DNA of 64,000 nt from Ascaphus truei (Eukaryota; Chordata; Amphibia; Anura; Ascaphidae): NCBI GenBank assembly GCA_036426205.1, contig CM071570.1:52374984-52438983 (forward strand), read 5' to 3'. Shown in pieces: positions 25,880 through 38,097 of the stretch (its first letter is position 1; every line of letters begins with the position of its first letter). A program made the position numbers and the translations under genes. Under the pieces are notes generated by a model. The model ran no database searches and was not told where the DNA came from. It saw only the letters and a program-made list of their open reading frames with translations.

Positions 25880-25932
25880 CTGAATAACCCAACACACGTG
25901 TATTCCCCTATAGTGGCTTCTTCAGGGGGGTG
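25880..25932 (-). ncRNA. Degenerate hammerhead-like motif 6
   Basis: The minus strand reads CCTGAAGAAG, an imperfect C/G stem, then GAATACACGTGTG. The first box is intact and the GAAAC box is drifted. The 100 bases that follow on the minus strand are GC-rich, as after motif 1. Confidence 0.35.
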
Positions 25933-25939
25933 AGGGGTG

Positions 25940-26294
25940 GTGGTGTAGATGTGTGCCTTGTTGTGTGTGTGTATGTGGGTAGCTGTCTGCCCTGTTGTGT
26001 GTGTAGCTGTCTGCCCTTTTGGGTGTGTGTGTGCAGCTGTGTATAGTGTGTAAGCGTAGCTGTCTACCCTGTTGTGTGTGTGTATGTTGCTGTCTGCTCT
26101 GTTGTGTGTGTGTTTGTGTAGCTTCCCTGGTGTGTTTGTCTGTAGCTGTCTGCCCTATTGTTTGTGTATATGTGGGTAACTGTCTGCCCTGTTTGCGTGT
26201 GTATATCTGTCTGTTCTGTTGTGTGTGTGCATATGTAGTCTTGGTCAGCCCTGTTGTGTGTGTGTGTGTGTGTGTGTGTGTCTGCTTGCTCTGT

Positions 26295-26325
<31 letters not shown>

Positions 26326-26352
26326 CACTGTCTGTCCTATTTTGTGTGTGTG
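25940..26352. repeat. GT-rich minisatellite
   Basis: Loose units of GTGTGTGTGT alternating with AGCTGTCTGCCCTGTT. The unit is about 45 bases at the left and pure (GT)n further right. ORFs over it are not genes. Confidence 0.9.
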
Positions 26353-26410
26353 TTAGTTTAGGTTCTGACAATTCTGACTCAGCAACTGTGCCTTGAGGAA
26401 CAAAAACGTT

Positions 26411-26519
26411 AAGAACTGCTGCTCTAGGAAAATACATTAGATCTGAAATGAAGCTGCAAGGCCAAGTCATCACGGCCATGAAAAATGCCATTAGTATGCC
26501 AACTATCCACTCAACTACA
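26411..26519 (+). pseudogene. hAT transposase fragment, part upstream of the LTR
   Basis: One frame reads LGKYIRSEMKLQGQVITAM, KNAISMP and TIHSTT up to the LTR. In hAT (ZBED-type) transposases this segment directly precedes the conserved TTD.W(T/S)S block, which resumes after the LTR at 28318. Confidence 0.6.
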
Positions 26520-28313
26520 TGTAACGGGTATTCCACCCCACCCAATCTCATATGTAGTGTGGGTGAGTAGAACATGTGGTGTTACCGGTGTGGTGCGTAT
26601 ACCTGCAGGCTCACAGGAGGTCTGAGCCTCCGCTAATGAGAGCCTGGGGTGAATCCTCTGGAACAGATCTTCGTTTACAGCGCCTCCACCTATGTAGGAT
26701 TCTAGGGAAGTGTAGAATGACCCTACATAGGAACCCAATAAGAAACTACACACACAGTGATTATATATAACTAAGGGCTTTACTACGAACATAGAGAATA
26801 TCATAATCCATTACATAACATCATAACCTGTGTCCCTCTCACGAGGAGACACTACCCGTGGTGACGTCTCGCAGGACGATTCCCCGACACCAGGTGATCC
26901 CACCCAGTGTCCCAAGAACCCCACCCAATGTCCCGTACTCCTACAGAGATAGTCACTGGGTGACTGCGCAGTCACTAAAACCTCTAGGCCTGTTGGTGCA
27001 CATATAATATTGATACCTTCCGAGCACTCCGATGCTCGGGCCTGCAACACTCTTCTCAAAGGGTCAGACGTCCGTCTGATCCTTTCCAGGTATTCTGCCG
27101 GTGGACCCCAACGAGGGTCCCACCGCTCCACGGGAACTGCAACCGATCACGGCAACACCAACCGCATGGGAACAGCAACCCTAACCTAGGGCCTGTCCCT
27201 GAGGAACCGCAACCTGGGATGGCTTGGGGGAAACTCCTAGGGCCTGTGGAACATTAACCTGCCCCCCTTCCCCTAGCTACCCAGTCTCAACTGTAACTGC
27301 TAATCCTAACAGCCTAACGCACCTGCAGCCAACACTCAGCTCACACTGTCAGCCTGCAGGGATCCACACACACTTCACACACACTGCACGCACTGCGCCC
27401 AGCACATGCAGCGACACACACACAGACAGCTGCAATCACACACAGCCACCTGGATCCCGTAGCAATCCACTACTAGCACACTGTGCCTATTTGCCAGTGC
27501 CCACAGCCCTCTCCGCTGTGGCACTGCCAAACCTGCACCTTACGCACACTAAGGGCGACCTCCCTATCTAGGGCCGTCCCTTATCAGTTACCCACTAACC
27601 TGGTGGGGAGTTGGGGCCTACCTGGAGGGTGAGGGTACCTATCAGGATGCAGGAGCTGCACTCACTCCCCGCATCCTTCCTTCCCCTTCAGCTCCTCTGC
27701 TCCAACTGACGTGACTCATGCAAAGCCCGGGAAAATGTATCTCTTTCCTCCAGGGCAGTCCTGCAGCCCTATTGGCTCCTATCAAGCACCTGGTGCCTGC
27801 CTCGCTATGCCTCATGGGAATTGTAGTCCCGAGGCCCCTACAATAACATTGAGGCCGCGTGCGTGCCTTCCCTCTGCCTACACAAACCTGTAATGGCCGC
27901 CGCAACCTCTCACTAACTTCCCCTACTCTCGCGCGACTCTCCTGCGCCTTCCCTGCCCTCACGCAACTGTTCCCTGGCTCTAGGGTTCTCCCTGCGCATG
28001 CGCGACTCTGCCCTGTCTCTCGCAGCCTCCCTGCGCAGGCGCGAGCTAACTGGGCCGCCGGGGACTCACTGCGCATGCGCGAGTTGAAGCGCAATGGCGG
28101 CGCCCTATCCGCCCGTCTCCGGGAGCGCCGGGAGCCCTGAGATGCGCGTGCGGCCTTGGCAACCGGCCGCACGCGTCCCCGGCAACCCCCGAGCCGGGAC
28201 CTGACCGCCCTCTCCCCTGCCACTGCCGAACGGAGCCGCCATTGGACGCGGCGGCCCCCGCGATCGGCAGTCAGGTGAGGGGGGTGCGGTAGCGCTGGGG
28301 AGACCTGGCTACA
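26520..28313 (-). mobile_element. Solo LTR, gypsy-like family, copy B, inserted in a hAT gene
   Basis: It begins TGTAAC and ends CTACA, with a perfect 4-base target duplication taca (26516-26519 and 28314-28317). The shared family block is at 26600-26690. Two TGCGCATGCGC sites (27993-28003, 28070-28080) and a CAATGGCGGC lie in U3. At 1794 bases it is the longest LTR copy here. ORFs inside it on either strand are not genes. Confidence 0.85.
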
Positions 28314-28800
28314 TACAGATATGTGGACCAGTAGTACTGATCAAGCTAAGAACTCCATTACCGTGATGGCCCACTGGGTATCAGCTTCAGTAATAGCAGC
28401 ACCTCCATCATTGTCATCCTCTCTGTCTACTAGCATGGGGTTAAAAGAAGTAATTTACAAGCCACCTGCTTTAGGTATTACTGACTACACTAAGAAGCAT
28501 ACCGGTGTCAAACTCTTGGATAAACTGAGGGATGTCATTGCCAAATGACTGACCCCTATTGAACTCTCCCCAGACGTCATCATTTCAGATAATGGTGTAA
28601 ATATTGTATGTGCACTAACACTTGGAGACTTTCAACACAATACTTGCTTTGCACACACTATCAACTTCATCATACAGAATTTTCTGAACATGATAAGTCT
28701 GCACGGGAGATGCTGGCTGTCACTCGTAAAAGCTCTGGTCATTTTCGGCATATCTCTAGTCCTGTGTCAAGAAAGTTACAGGATCCATAGTCTGGGATGG
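28314..28800 (+). pseudogene. hAT transposase fragment, part downstream of the LTR
   Basis: The frame continues D-M-W-T-S-S at the LTR boundary. It goes on through a TA.W-type segment, a TGV..LDKLRD helix, a TGA stop at 28546-28548 in the same frame, and then SDNGVNIV and CFAHTINFIIQ. These are the DN..N and C.AHTLNL blocks of the hAT catalytic region. After about 28690 the reading shifts frame (LAVTRKSSGHFRHI). Confidence 0.7.
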
Positions 28801-28972
28801 GCTTATGTTTTAATGGTTTATTGATTTGTAGCTTTTACAGTCACCTTGACTGGCAATCTGCTATTTAAAAACCCTTTAACCTTTTAAAGTGAACCTTTTT
28901 CAATAAGCAGAATATGTTATATGGACCTATAGCACTAAAGAGAATAAGTAACACCTTAACAGATATATGTAT

Positions 28973-29261
28973 GGCCCAGATATACTAAGCTCAGTTTAAT
29001 CAGGGCAACTAACGACAGTTTGCAGAAATAGGTAATGGATGTTTTTTCCCCTGTGTTTAACGGGTAGCCACTAAGCTAATTATATCCAATAACAATGGCC
29101 ATTGTTTAACTCATTAGGAGAGAGAGATATGTTTTTTTTATGGAATATCACTGGGTTAACGTTAGGTTATTTGCTTTTGTGCACAGGCGTTAGGATTAAC
29201 CTAATGTTAATTTAGGTAAATGCTAGGTTAAATAGGGTAATGGAGTTTAGTACATCTGGCC
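28973..29261. mobile_element. MITE with GGCCCAGATNTACTAAG ends
   Basis: Left end GGCCCAGATATACTAAGC; right end in reverse GGCCAGATGTACTAAAC. It contains CCATTGTTTAACTCATTAG, also present in the copy at 30023. It has no ORF. Confidence 0.55.
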
Positions 29262-30022
29262 TATGTAACATGTTCTCCATTTGGCTGTGATAGGCACATA
29301 GTACTGTATATACCAGATATTGCAATGCATACACAAGCAACATAGATGTCCACTAGCTTGGAATTATGTGGTAATAATTCATGTCCAATGTCATGTAATG
29401 CAGAAAGGTTAAGAGAATCTTCAGTCAGTATTTCTGTAAACATTTCCTTGTTAGTGCTGAAAATGTATCATGTAAACTAGAGCGTTGTGAGTAATTATCC
29501 ACGATGAAAGAATATTTACTACACAGTCACTTTTCACACTAGCAGTTACTGGAATCCAATTATCTCTCACTATTCTTCATAAACAAAACAGGCATGAATG
29601 TTTGTTTTCTTTAAAAACCTCAAATATACTTTTGCTTAATACTCCACAGACTCAACGTGTGTTTTTTTAAATCTTTGCATTGCCAAATGTGAATGATACC
29701 TTTTGTCTACATAACACTATTTGGATCGAAGTAAATTATTGTGAAAACTTTTATAGAAACCAGAGGTGGGTATCATATCATAATGTATTATAATCTTGCC
29801 TTGGTGCATTGTGGGTAATTGCACAGCGACCCCGTAATATCTGCCAATCAAGACTGCATAGGAATGAGAATGCACATGTAATACAGGTTCCTAAAACACA
29901 GAGGGGCAGGGAGTTAATGATTCATATCCTTATTGTTTTTCTTTCTATTTAGTCTGGATTTTATTCTAACCTTCTAATGTTGAATATAACACTGTATCAA
30001 TACCTCCAGCCTGACTCACTTA

Positions 30023-30553
30023 GGCCCAGATGTACTAAGCTTAGTTTAATAAGGTCAATTAGTAACGCCCCTTATTTTCCCTGAGTTCAACACATATCCA
30101 GAAAGTTAATTAAATGCAAAAACAACGACCGTTGTTTAACTCATTAGCACAGGCTTAAACGTCAGGTTAAATTACCATTGCCATGCGTTAGCTTCAAATA
30201 ACATGGACCGCGTAACGCTCGTTTTACCTAAAGGTCGCGTTACTCCCATCTAGACCTTGAACTATGGGTTTTCGGGGAGAGACGCCACCTTTAGGTATGA
30301 CTTAACTAATGTAATGTTAAATTCCTGCATTAACCTGAATGGATTTTAATGGATATGTGATGTTAAGAGGAACACCTCTTTTGCATATGATTAGTACTAA
30401 CAGCGGTAAAATGTTACCATACATCCGTTCAAGCGGTAACCCGGGGTTAACGTTCGGGTATTCTGTTTTGTTGATAGGCATTACAATTTACATAACTTTA
30501 ATTTCGGTTAACGTTAGGTTAAATAGCCAAACGGAGTTTAGGGCATATGGGCC
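30023..30553. mobile_element. Second MITE of the GGCCCAGAT family
   Basis: The left end GGCCCAGATGTACTAAGC matches the copy at 28973. The right end in reverse reads GGCCCATATGCCCTAAAC. It shares the GTTTAACTCATTAG block and GTTAGGTTAAATAG near the right end, and is longer by about 240 bases. Confidence 0.5.
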
Positions 30554-30708
30554 AAAATATTTATGCCCTTTAATCTCAACTACCAGAGAGTGTAAAGAAA
30601 GAACATTAATATATATAACCTGCTATTACAGCATAATATTTTGATGGTAGACCACATTATTGATTATTACTGCCATTTCTGGGAATAGAGTATATAAGCA
30701 AAGAGTTG

Positions 30709-30786
30709 CTCAGTCCCATGTATATGTGCTCAGTGCCATGTATATGTGCTCAGTGCCATGTATATGTGCTCAGTGCCATGTACAGG
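30709..30786. repeat. 20-base tandem repeat
   Basis: The unit TATATGTGCTCAGTGCCATG occurs three times exactly at 30721-30780, with partial copies on each side. Confidence 0.9.
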
Positions 30787-31356
30787 TGTGCCGATGCTCA
30801 CAGTATATGAGCTCAGTGCAATATATTAGTGCTTAGTGCATGGTAGTACTGTACTACCTAGAGATGGGCAAATGGGTCTAAATTTGATTCACATTATTTA
30901 TTTCTTCAGAAAAATAAAAAATTCTGGAATATTGTTATCATTTTTTACTACATTTTTGTATATTCAACATTTTCTAATATTTTTCCATTTTTTGAAATTT
31001 TAAAAAACTGTTATTTTCTAATTTTTTACAAATTTTTCAAATATTCGCCATTTTTTAATTAATGGTGTCAATTTTTAAAATATTTTAGTTTTCTAAAAAA
31101 AAAGTGTTCTTTTTTTGCGACTTTTCAAATATTTGCCAATTTTTAATTTTTTGAATATTCTAATTAAGAAAAAACAATCTTCGTGATTTTTTTTGTAACA
31201 TGTATTTTAATTTTTCATAATTTTGGAAGGGGGGGGGGGTAGTGGAGGGGTACAGAAAAGAAAAAGTGGGTGGGGTGGGGGGGACCAGGGTTACAGTACA
31301 TCCATCAGGACTCCACACTGGGAGCACACACAACTACAACGTAATATATATATATT

Positions 31357-31595
31357 CAGTGTTCGACAAATCACCCAAAAATCTACTCGCCACCTAGTCC
31401 CGCCCCCAACCCCGCCCCCAACCCCTAGTCCCGCCCCCAACCCCGCCCCCAACCCCGCTTTAAAATAAAATATATAAATAAAATACATTTAATAAATTCC
31501 TAGTCAGAACAACATTCGTTTTTGACATAAATGAATTTATTGTATTACATTATACTACAATTAGTCCTTGTTACATGTGTGTGTGTGTGTGTATC

Positions 31596-31630
<35 letters not shown>

Positions 31631-32107
31631 AAATGTCGGATCTAGAAATAAAAGCCAGATGTGAATGACTAGTTTCCTGAACCCCTTAACCAATGTCTGG
31701 ATGTCCCCGCTTCACAATATCTAAAGCAGCAATCCCACCTGGGATCTTACCTGATCCGCAGTCCCTCAATGTCCAGGTACGCTCATTCCCGCAATGTTAT
31801 ACATTGGGGAGGTGTTCATTACCTGTCTTCTGGGTTAGGGGGGGGTTCCGATGTCTTCCGTGTGAAGCTTGAGCCAGATCTAGAAGAAAGCAGTATAGGG
31901 TAGTTAAGATTTCGGTGTAGTATAGGGCAGTTAAGATATATAGGGTAAATAAGAGATCCAGAGTGTGAGTGACAGAGAGAGAGAGTGTGGGGGAGAGAGA
32001 GAGAGAGAGTGTGGGGGAGACGTGTGCTGCTTGGGCCAATATTTACTCGCCCGGGGGTTAAATCCACCCGCCCCGGGCGAGTAAATGTATACAATTGTCG
32101 AACACTG
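31357..32107. mobile_element. hAT-type MITE in the L1 3' UTR
   Basis: Ends CAGTGTTCGACAA and TTGTCGAACACTG are inverted repeats. The 8-base target duplication tatatatt (31349-31356, 32108-32115) is perfect. Inside are CCCGCCCCCAACC runs, a GT microsatellite and CTCGCCCGGGG. No ORF. Confidence 0.85.
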
Positions 32108-32155
32108 TATATATTCCTAACACTCCTATCGTTTGTCAGATTCTACTGTCAGTGT

Positions 32156-34330
32156 TTAGGTAGGGTTTTGTGTCAGGAAAATCATCCATGGGTCCCAGAT
32201 CGTTATGAACCTTTTAAACCTGTCAAGTATTAAACTAGTGAGTTTCTCCATAGATTATGTAATTTACTTTATGTTTGACTGCTATGTATGGTGGGGAGTC
32301 TGATTGTTTCCAACGTTTTGCGATCATGATTTCGGCTGCCGATGGGATGTGTGTTACCAGGATGTCCATATTCCTCTCCAGATCCTCCACTGGTTTTAAG
32401 AGTAGTACTGGTTGATACTCCAAGGTAGATACATTCCCAGAACCCTTTCTTATTAACCTTCTGATCTTTTCCCAGTATGTTGAGATCTTAGGACATGACC
32501 ACCAAATATGCTTAAATGTACCTATATGGCCACAATTGTACCAACATAGGAGGGCGGTTAATGGGGAAAATTAATGTAGGTGGGCCGGGGTGTCATACCA
32601 TCTATGCAATATTTTGAGGTTAGTTTCCCTGACCACTGAGCTTCTGTAAACTCTGGATACCCTATCATAAATATCCTCCCAATCCTCTCTATCTATGGGG
32701 CCACCTGTGTCATTTTCCCAATCTGTTGTGTTTTTATCTACCGCCACTCTATTTTGAACTAGTATTTGGTGTAGTTGGGCGATCGTCCCTTTGTGATAAG
32801 CCCCTGATTGGTACATAATTTCGAAGGCTGTCAGGTGTCTTCCCAGGACATCCTTTGGCTGTATCAAGGATACATAGTGTTGTAGCTGCAGGAATTGGAA
32901 TAGGTGTGAGTTCGGGAGTCCAAACTCTTTCTTAGATCAGAGAATGTCTTACGTTTACCCACTCTATAAATGTCGTTAATATTTGTCAGCTCTTTACTTT
33001 CAAAAGTCTTATAAACATTTGAGCTATGTGCTGGGGCAAAATCAGGGTTATACCTGATTGGTGTTAGTGGTGTGGGGATGGATGAGATCCTACCACTTTT
33101 GTCCCAGATGCTCAGAGAGTGAGCAATAACCAGATTCTTGCAGCTACAGTATTTTTCTTGCCTCCTTTTAAATCCATAAAAGTGTTGCCATGTTGTTAGT
33201 CTTTGCGTCTGTCTTTTCAATATCTACACGAGTTTTGGTTCCCTTCTTGGCTGACCAGTATATCAGCGGGCTCAGCCTTGCCACCACATAATATCTGGTT
33301 GGCCCAGTCCCACCTGTGTCATTGGGTGTGACATCAGCTTTCTCTTAATTCTGGGTTTTCTCCCGTTCCCGATAAACTTTGTGATCTCCCTCTTTACATC
33401 ACTAATAACTTTCCTTGGGACTGTAATGGGTAGGACCTGGAAGAGGCATAGCTTGGGTATAGGGCTGGGTCTTTACCCTCTTTCGGGATTATAATAATTG
33501 ATGCTTCCAGAAAGTCGCTCATCAAACCCTCCCCTCTCAAAATTTTGTTTAACCATCTAATAAAGTAGGGCCCGAGTATGGATGCAAACTTCTTATAGTA
33601 TAGGTTGGAAAAACCCATCTGGGCCTGGGGTTTTGTTAGTTTTAAGGGTTTTCATAGTTTCAGAGACCTCCTCTGCCGTGATTGGGGCCACTAGCATGAT
33701 GGCGGTAGACCTATCTAGCTTAGGTAACCTACTTCACAATTAAGTACTCGTCTATTTTTGCTCCTTGGTCTAGGTCTATCTGTTCTGGTGCTTTACGGTT
33801 ATATAAGCTGCTATAGTAGGTCACAAATTCCCTGTTAATTTCAGATGGGTTGTTTGTTAAGGCATCAATTTCAGTCTTTATGCAATATATACAGTATTTA
33901 GGCTAGTCATTTTGTTTCAGAATTTTGTAGTTACTGTAGATATCTGTCTGTTTTGTTTCCCTTTTCGTAGTAGATTTGGTTAGTCCACCGCATTGTCTTC
34001 TCCGTATCTTCTATCAAAATATTTTTAATTTCAGACCTATCTTTATCTATTTTGGCTCTAATGGCATCGGTTGGGTGGTGTAGGAACGCCTCTTCATCTT
34101 TTCTAAGACTGTCCGATAATCTGTCCAATCTCCTATTTTTCTCTTTCTTTCTGTGCGAGGCAATGCTGATTATATTTCCTCTTAAGGTGGCCTTGTGAGC
34201 TGCTCATAGAGTATTTCCCCCCACTGACCCATTGTCATTTAGCGAGTAGTCCCGAAGGACTTTCTCTATAGATTCCTTAGTCTATGGGATTCTAAGAAGT
34301 AGATCGTTCAGGTGCCAACGTGCGCCAGAC
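32156..34330 (-). pseudogene. L1 ORF2 remnants
   Basis: Recognised blocks on the minus strand are: WHLNDLLLRIP (after where the endonuclease should be), a coiled segment ending IYYEKGNKTDRYL, the GF...YKKF..SILGPYFIRWLN region, and ASIIIIPKEGKDP. Downstream are RKPRIKRKL.. and a C-terminal part with KILHRWYDTP and RFKRFITIWDPW before the TAA at 32156-32158. Between the IPKEGKDP block and RKPRIK only about 150 bases remain, so the palm with the YADD/FADD box is deleted. Many frameshifts. Confidence 0.75.
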
Positions 34331-35339
34331 GATCTCTGGTGTATACCTTCCAGCGTCAACCTCCTGCCTTCTCCATCTCTTTTTGTCTTGTCTATAGCTT
34401 TTTTGTGACATTACATGTGTGCTACTCCGTTTTCTAGGTTCACTGAGCCTTGAGTGTGTGGATGGATGTGGGGAATGTCGGGGTGAAAAAAGAAAAAAGG
34501 GAAGAACCACACTTACATAGTGGGGGACATTTAACTTGGAGTGGGATAGGACCCTTAATTATCACTGGCATTTTGACTCTGCCATTGGGACATTTGGGAC
34601 ATGCAGTGTCTAAAATGGGGTGTGTTTAAGGTGCACTGTGATACCTGTAGTGTGATGTTCGTCAAGCAATCATACTTAGCGTCTTTGCATAGGTTGTCCG
34701 GTGAATACAGTGAATGTCATATGTCTCCTGCTTAAGAGGGGGCAATCAAACCTTCACGCCTAACATTGGGAGAAAAACAAGGGAATTAGTGGTTAAACTG
34801 GGACAATTTTTACAATGCGGAACACAGAAACCGAACCATTGATACTGCTGCCACTCAGAACTCCCCGGGTTTGGGACTCTGGATACATAGCTCTCAGTTC
34901 CCTCCTCGCATCTTAAGTTTGTTAATTTATTTATATGATTTGTTTTTTTTGTAGCTTTTGTTTTAGAGGCTTATTTAGCAGTTAGGGTATGGAACATAAG
35001 CCCCCCTCCCCCTCTCCCCCAGCACGCTCAATTACATCCATCCATTATGTGGTTATAACAACACCAATTGCTATTGAGATCAAAGTCAGATTGGGGGGCT
35101 GGCTCCAGGCGGGCCCAGGTTTTCCCCCTCCACCCCCGCGTTCCCCCACCAACCCCAGGGCACAACTCAAGAGCCAAGTTTGGCCTTGTCTACATCTTAT
35201 AAGTCCCAGTTTCTGTGTGTGTAGCATCTGTTCCTTTACTGGAAACTTCTGGACTAAGAGTCCCGCAATGTTATTCCAGCAAACCTCCTATCTTCTATTT
35301 CGCTTTTTTCTCCAGCACTGGCTGTTGCCAGACTTTAGA

Positions 35340-36116
35340 AGGGCAAAGTCAGGGATCCTGGTTCTTCTTCGATGTTGCCAGGACTTTAGACCATGGACCT
35401 AGACTCAATTGAGGGGGGACATCTTCTGAGCTCCTAGCTAGTTCTACTGGGACCTCTAAGCCCAGTGCAGCAATGAAGTCCGGTTCCTCTTCTGGTTTTC
35501 TCAGAGTAGCATGCTTTCCTTTGTACGAGGCCTGCAGACAGAATGGGAAGCCCCAACGGTATCTAACTCCTTTGTTTCGTAGAAGGGCTGTTATTTCCCT
35601 GAGTTCTCTTCTTTTAGCCAACATTATTGGTGCAGTGTCCGAGAAGATCTGTATCTCTGTGTCTTCAAAGGAGATCTTGTCCAGATTCCTGGTTTTATTG
35701 AGAATTGCTTTGTTGGCTGAGAAATAGTGGAGCCTTGTTATTATATCTCTAGGGCCTCTACCTTCAAATTCCCTCAGTCTGAAGACTCTGCGGGCTCTGT
35801 CCAGTTCCAGTTTGTCATTGGTGGCTCCTGGGAGTATGTTTTGGAATAGCCTATGCAGATAAGGCTTGATTTCTTCTAAAGAGACTGCCTCCGGGACATT
35901 TCATATCCTGATATTATTTCTCAGAGATCTGTTCCCCGCCTGCTCTTGGGCTTCTTGGAGTCGGGATAACTGCTCCTTTAGGTGGGCTATATCAGATTCT
36001 GCCTTTTCTTGATCTAGTGGCTGGGCTTCACTTTCTTTGTCTGGAGGTTTTGGGGTCATATTTTCTTTGTTGAAGAAAGATGATGCCTCCGGCTTTTGTA
36101 GATTCTTGGGTGCCAT
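35340..36116 (-). pseudogene. L1 ORF1 (Transposase_22-type RNA-binding protein)
   Basis: Translation starts MAPKNLQKPEASSF, has a charged coiled-coil (AHLKEQLSRLQEAQEQ), then the RRM-like core. That core includes NNIRI, NVPEAVSLEEIKPYLHRLF, LDRARRVFRL, RDIITRLHYF and the C-terminal RYRWGFPF block. The length of about 258 residues suits a short L1 ORF1p. One TGA stop interrupts NNIRI-NVPE; otherwise the frame is open. ORF1p coats the element's RNA as a trimer. Confidence 0.8.
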
Positions 36117-38097
36117 TTCTCACTTTTCGTGAGGCTCAATCCTCTCGTTCCTTCCCCCCCCCATCATTTCCCCCATTCTTCTGCCTAATTCTCTCTTCCT
36201 GGGCAGTTTGCACGGTTCTGGTTAGCCGTTATCTACTTTTGCTGGTTATTTCCACAGGGGGCCTTGGTCTTCTTTCTACATCTTTATCAGTACCACACTT
36301 GCACCCTTTCACTTGTGCATTCTGCTATTGCATGTTTTGCACTAGGGATTGGGGGTATGGGATGGGGGTGGCCCAACATACATTTCTGTCCAGAATCTCA
36401 AATCTCTACTGCCTGCTCTGCTACACGAGGCATTGGCTCTCTTTCATGTGCTATGGGGTCGCACACTGGGTGGTCTCGTGCCCCCCCACCCCCTTCACAG
36501 GCGCTCACAGCAGTACAGAGTATACTCCACAGGCTTCAGGTGCAGAGGCTTCAGCTGCCTCTGCACCTTGCCTCCTCTCACTGTCTCACAGGCCAACGGC
36601 AGCCATTTTGTGGGAGAGGGGGAATTCAGGTGCGCCCGTGCTGCCACTGCATGCCAGCGACAGAAACCTCTTTCCAAGGAGAACACCGCAGGGTCCCCTC
36701 CACCTGTGAAATATCCCAAACAGCCGTCTATGGGGCAGGGGGTGACGTGGGGGCCTGCGCTCTGAAGTCGCTGCCTCGGAGCGCCCAATCAAGATGGCCG
36801 CCGCTCCAGATGATGGCGGCTCACTCACTGTAGCTCCAGGTCCCGCGGCGGAATCCGCATATGCTGTTCTTCCACCAGGCAGGCAGAACCCTCACCTGCT
36901 TCCAGGATGCCACAGCAGACAGGATTCGGCCGCCCTTCAGTCTCTCTCTTCCACCCTTCGTTCAGTCGGGCCCAGCTCCTCTGGATCACTTTGGCTCTAG
37001 GACACCTTCACCGCACCTCCACGCGGACCCGGCGGCCGCTCTGGGATCCCAACAGCCCGAGCCTAATCTACTCGTCTTCCAGATGGCCCCGATAGCCCGC
37101 TAGCCCCCAGTCCCGACAACCGGTACACCACAGGTAAGGCGACCTGTTTCTTGGTGCATAGATCAGAGCAGCCGCATGGGCCCAGCGGCCATCTTGGATT
37201 GCTCTCGTGTTTGGTCAGTTGAGAGCTCAGCAAACTCCGGATTCTCCCCTGCTGTCTGTCTCCCCCCAGCACCCGGCCCTGCTCTAGTGACTGTGTGGGG
37301 TTTTAAAATGTTTTATTTTTGGTTTTCAACCCTGTTTTCTTTGTTTTTAGTGGCTTATATAAGCCTTGGTTTACAGAGCCGAGCTGAAGTCTGGCTGCTC
37401 TGCATCTTGGCCACGCCCCAGTGTTGAATATAGCGAATATTCAAAGATGCAGGATTTTTTACTCAACTGTGTTCAGCCTCACTAAAGGAATTCAGTGATA
37501 CTATGGTACTGCACCTCTAGTTCCACCTCTGCCACCAGCACAACATCCACCCGTAAAGACATTACCATTATCTCAGTAACGATCATAGTAGTTACACATA
37601 TAATGAATATCACAATGAAATGCATCAGTACTGAATTTTGTTAAGCTCAGTTTGAATGACTGAACGGATGCAGCAACACTTTAATACTGTAATACATTAA
37701 TTAATTCTCTCTTATAAAAGTTGCTATTATCATTATGCATGATTAAAGTTGTATCAGTGAATGCATATTTCTTTTAACTTGTTATTTGTCATTGCACAGA
37801 TGCTTGAAAATTCCAACTAATGTTATGCATATCTCCTACGAAGGAAAACAATTCCCCCTTGTAACAATCTTAAAAGCAGCTGATCTTCCACTTGAATTAT
37901 TGAGACACAATCTTGACAGAATTTAAATAACTAAGATCACATCAAACATCTGGAGAGTTGCCATGACCACTGATTTAGCCATCTTATAAATACATAAAAA
38001 TATGAAGAAGAAACGTCACAGATGTTGATGAACAAAATAAATATTCTGTTAACCTGTCAACCACCATTGCTTGTTTATACTCTATATTAAAGAATTA

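Larger units (their letters stand above)
31186..37430 (-). mobile_element. L1 retrotransposon, minus strand, broken
   Basis: The element runs right to left: GC-rich 5' region (about 37430-36120), ORF1 (36116-35340), ORF2 remnants (34330-32156), then a 3' UTR ending in an A-run (TGTTACAAAAAAAATC, near 31186). A hAT MITE sits in the 3' UTR. A CCAAGATGGCC site (37187-37197) lies near the 5' end on the element's strand, as in mammalian L1. The endonuclease domain and the catalytic core of reverse transcriptase are missing. Confidence 0.75.

Noticed and set aside
26380..26415. CCTTGAGGAACAAAAACGTT read as another hammerhead motif
   Set aside because: It has no stem between the two boxes and no GAAAC; it looks like the end of an unrelated repeat.
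25922..26575. 217-codon Thr/His-rich minus-strand ORF
   Set aside because: It is a translation of the GT minisatellite and runs into unrelated hAT and LTR sequence.
27642..28223. 193-codon minus-strand ORF rich in Arg/Ala
   Set aside because: It lies in the GC-rich U3 of solo LTR B; high GC alone explains the open frame and no domain is visible.
30709..30786. Regularly spaced repeats considered as a CRISPR-like array
   Set aside because: The 20-base units are contiguous without spacers, and the genome is vertebrate.
36080..36833. Three overlapping plus-strand ORFs of 138-209 codons
   Set aside because: They are antisense to the GC-rich 5' UTR of the L1 and overlap each other in all frames.
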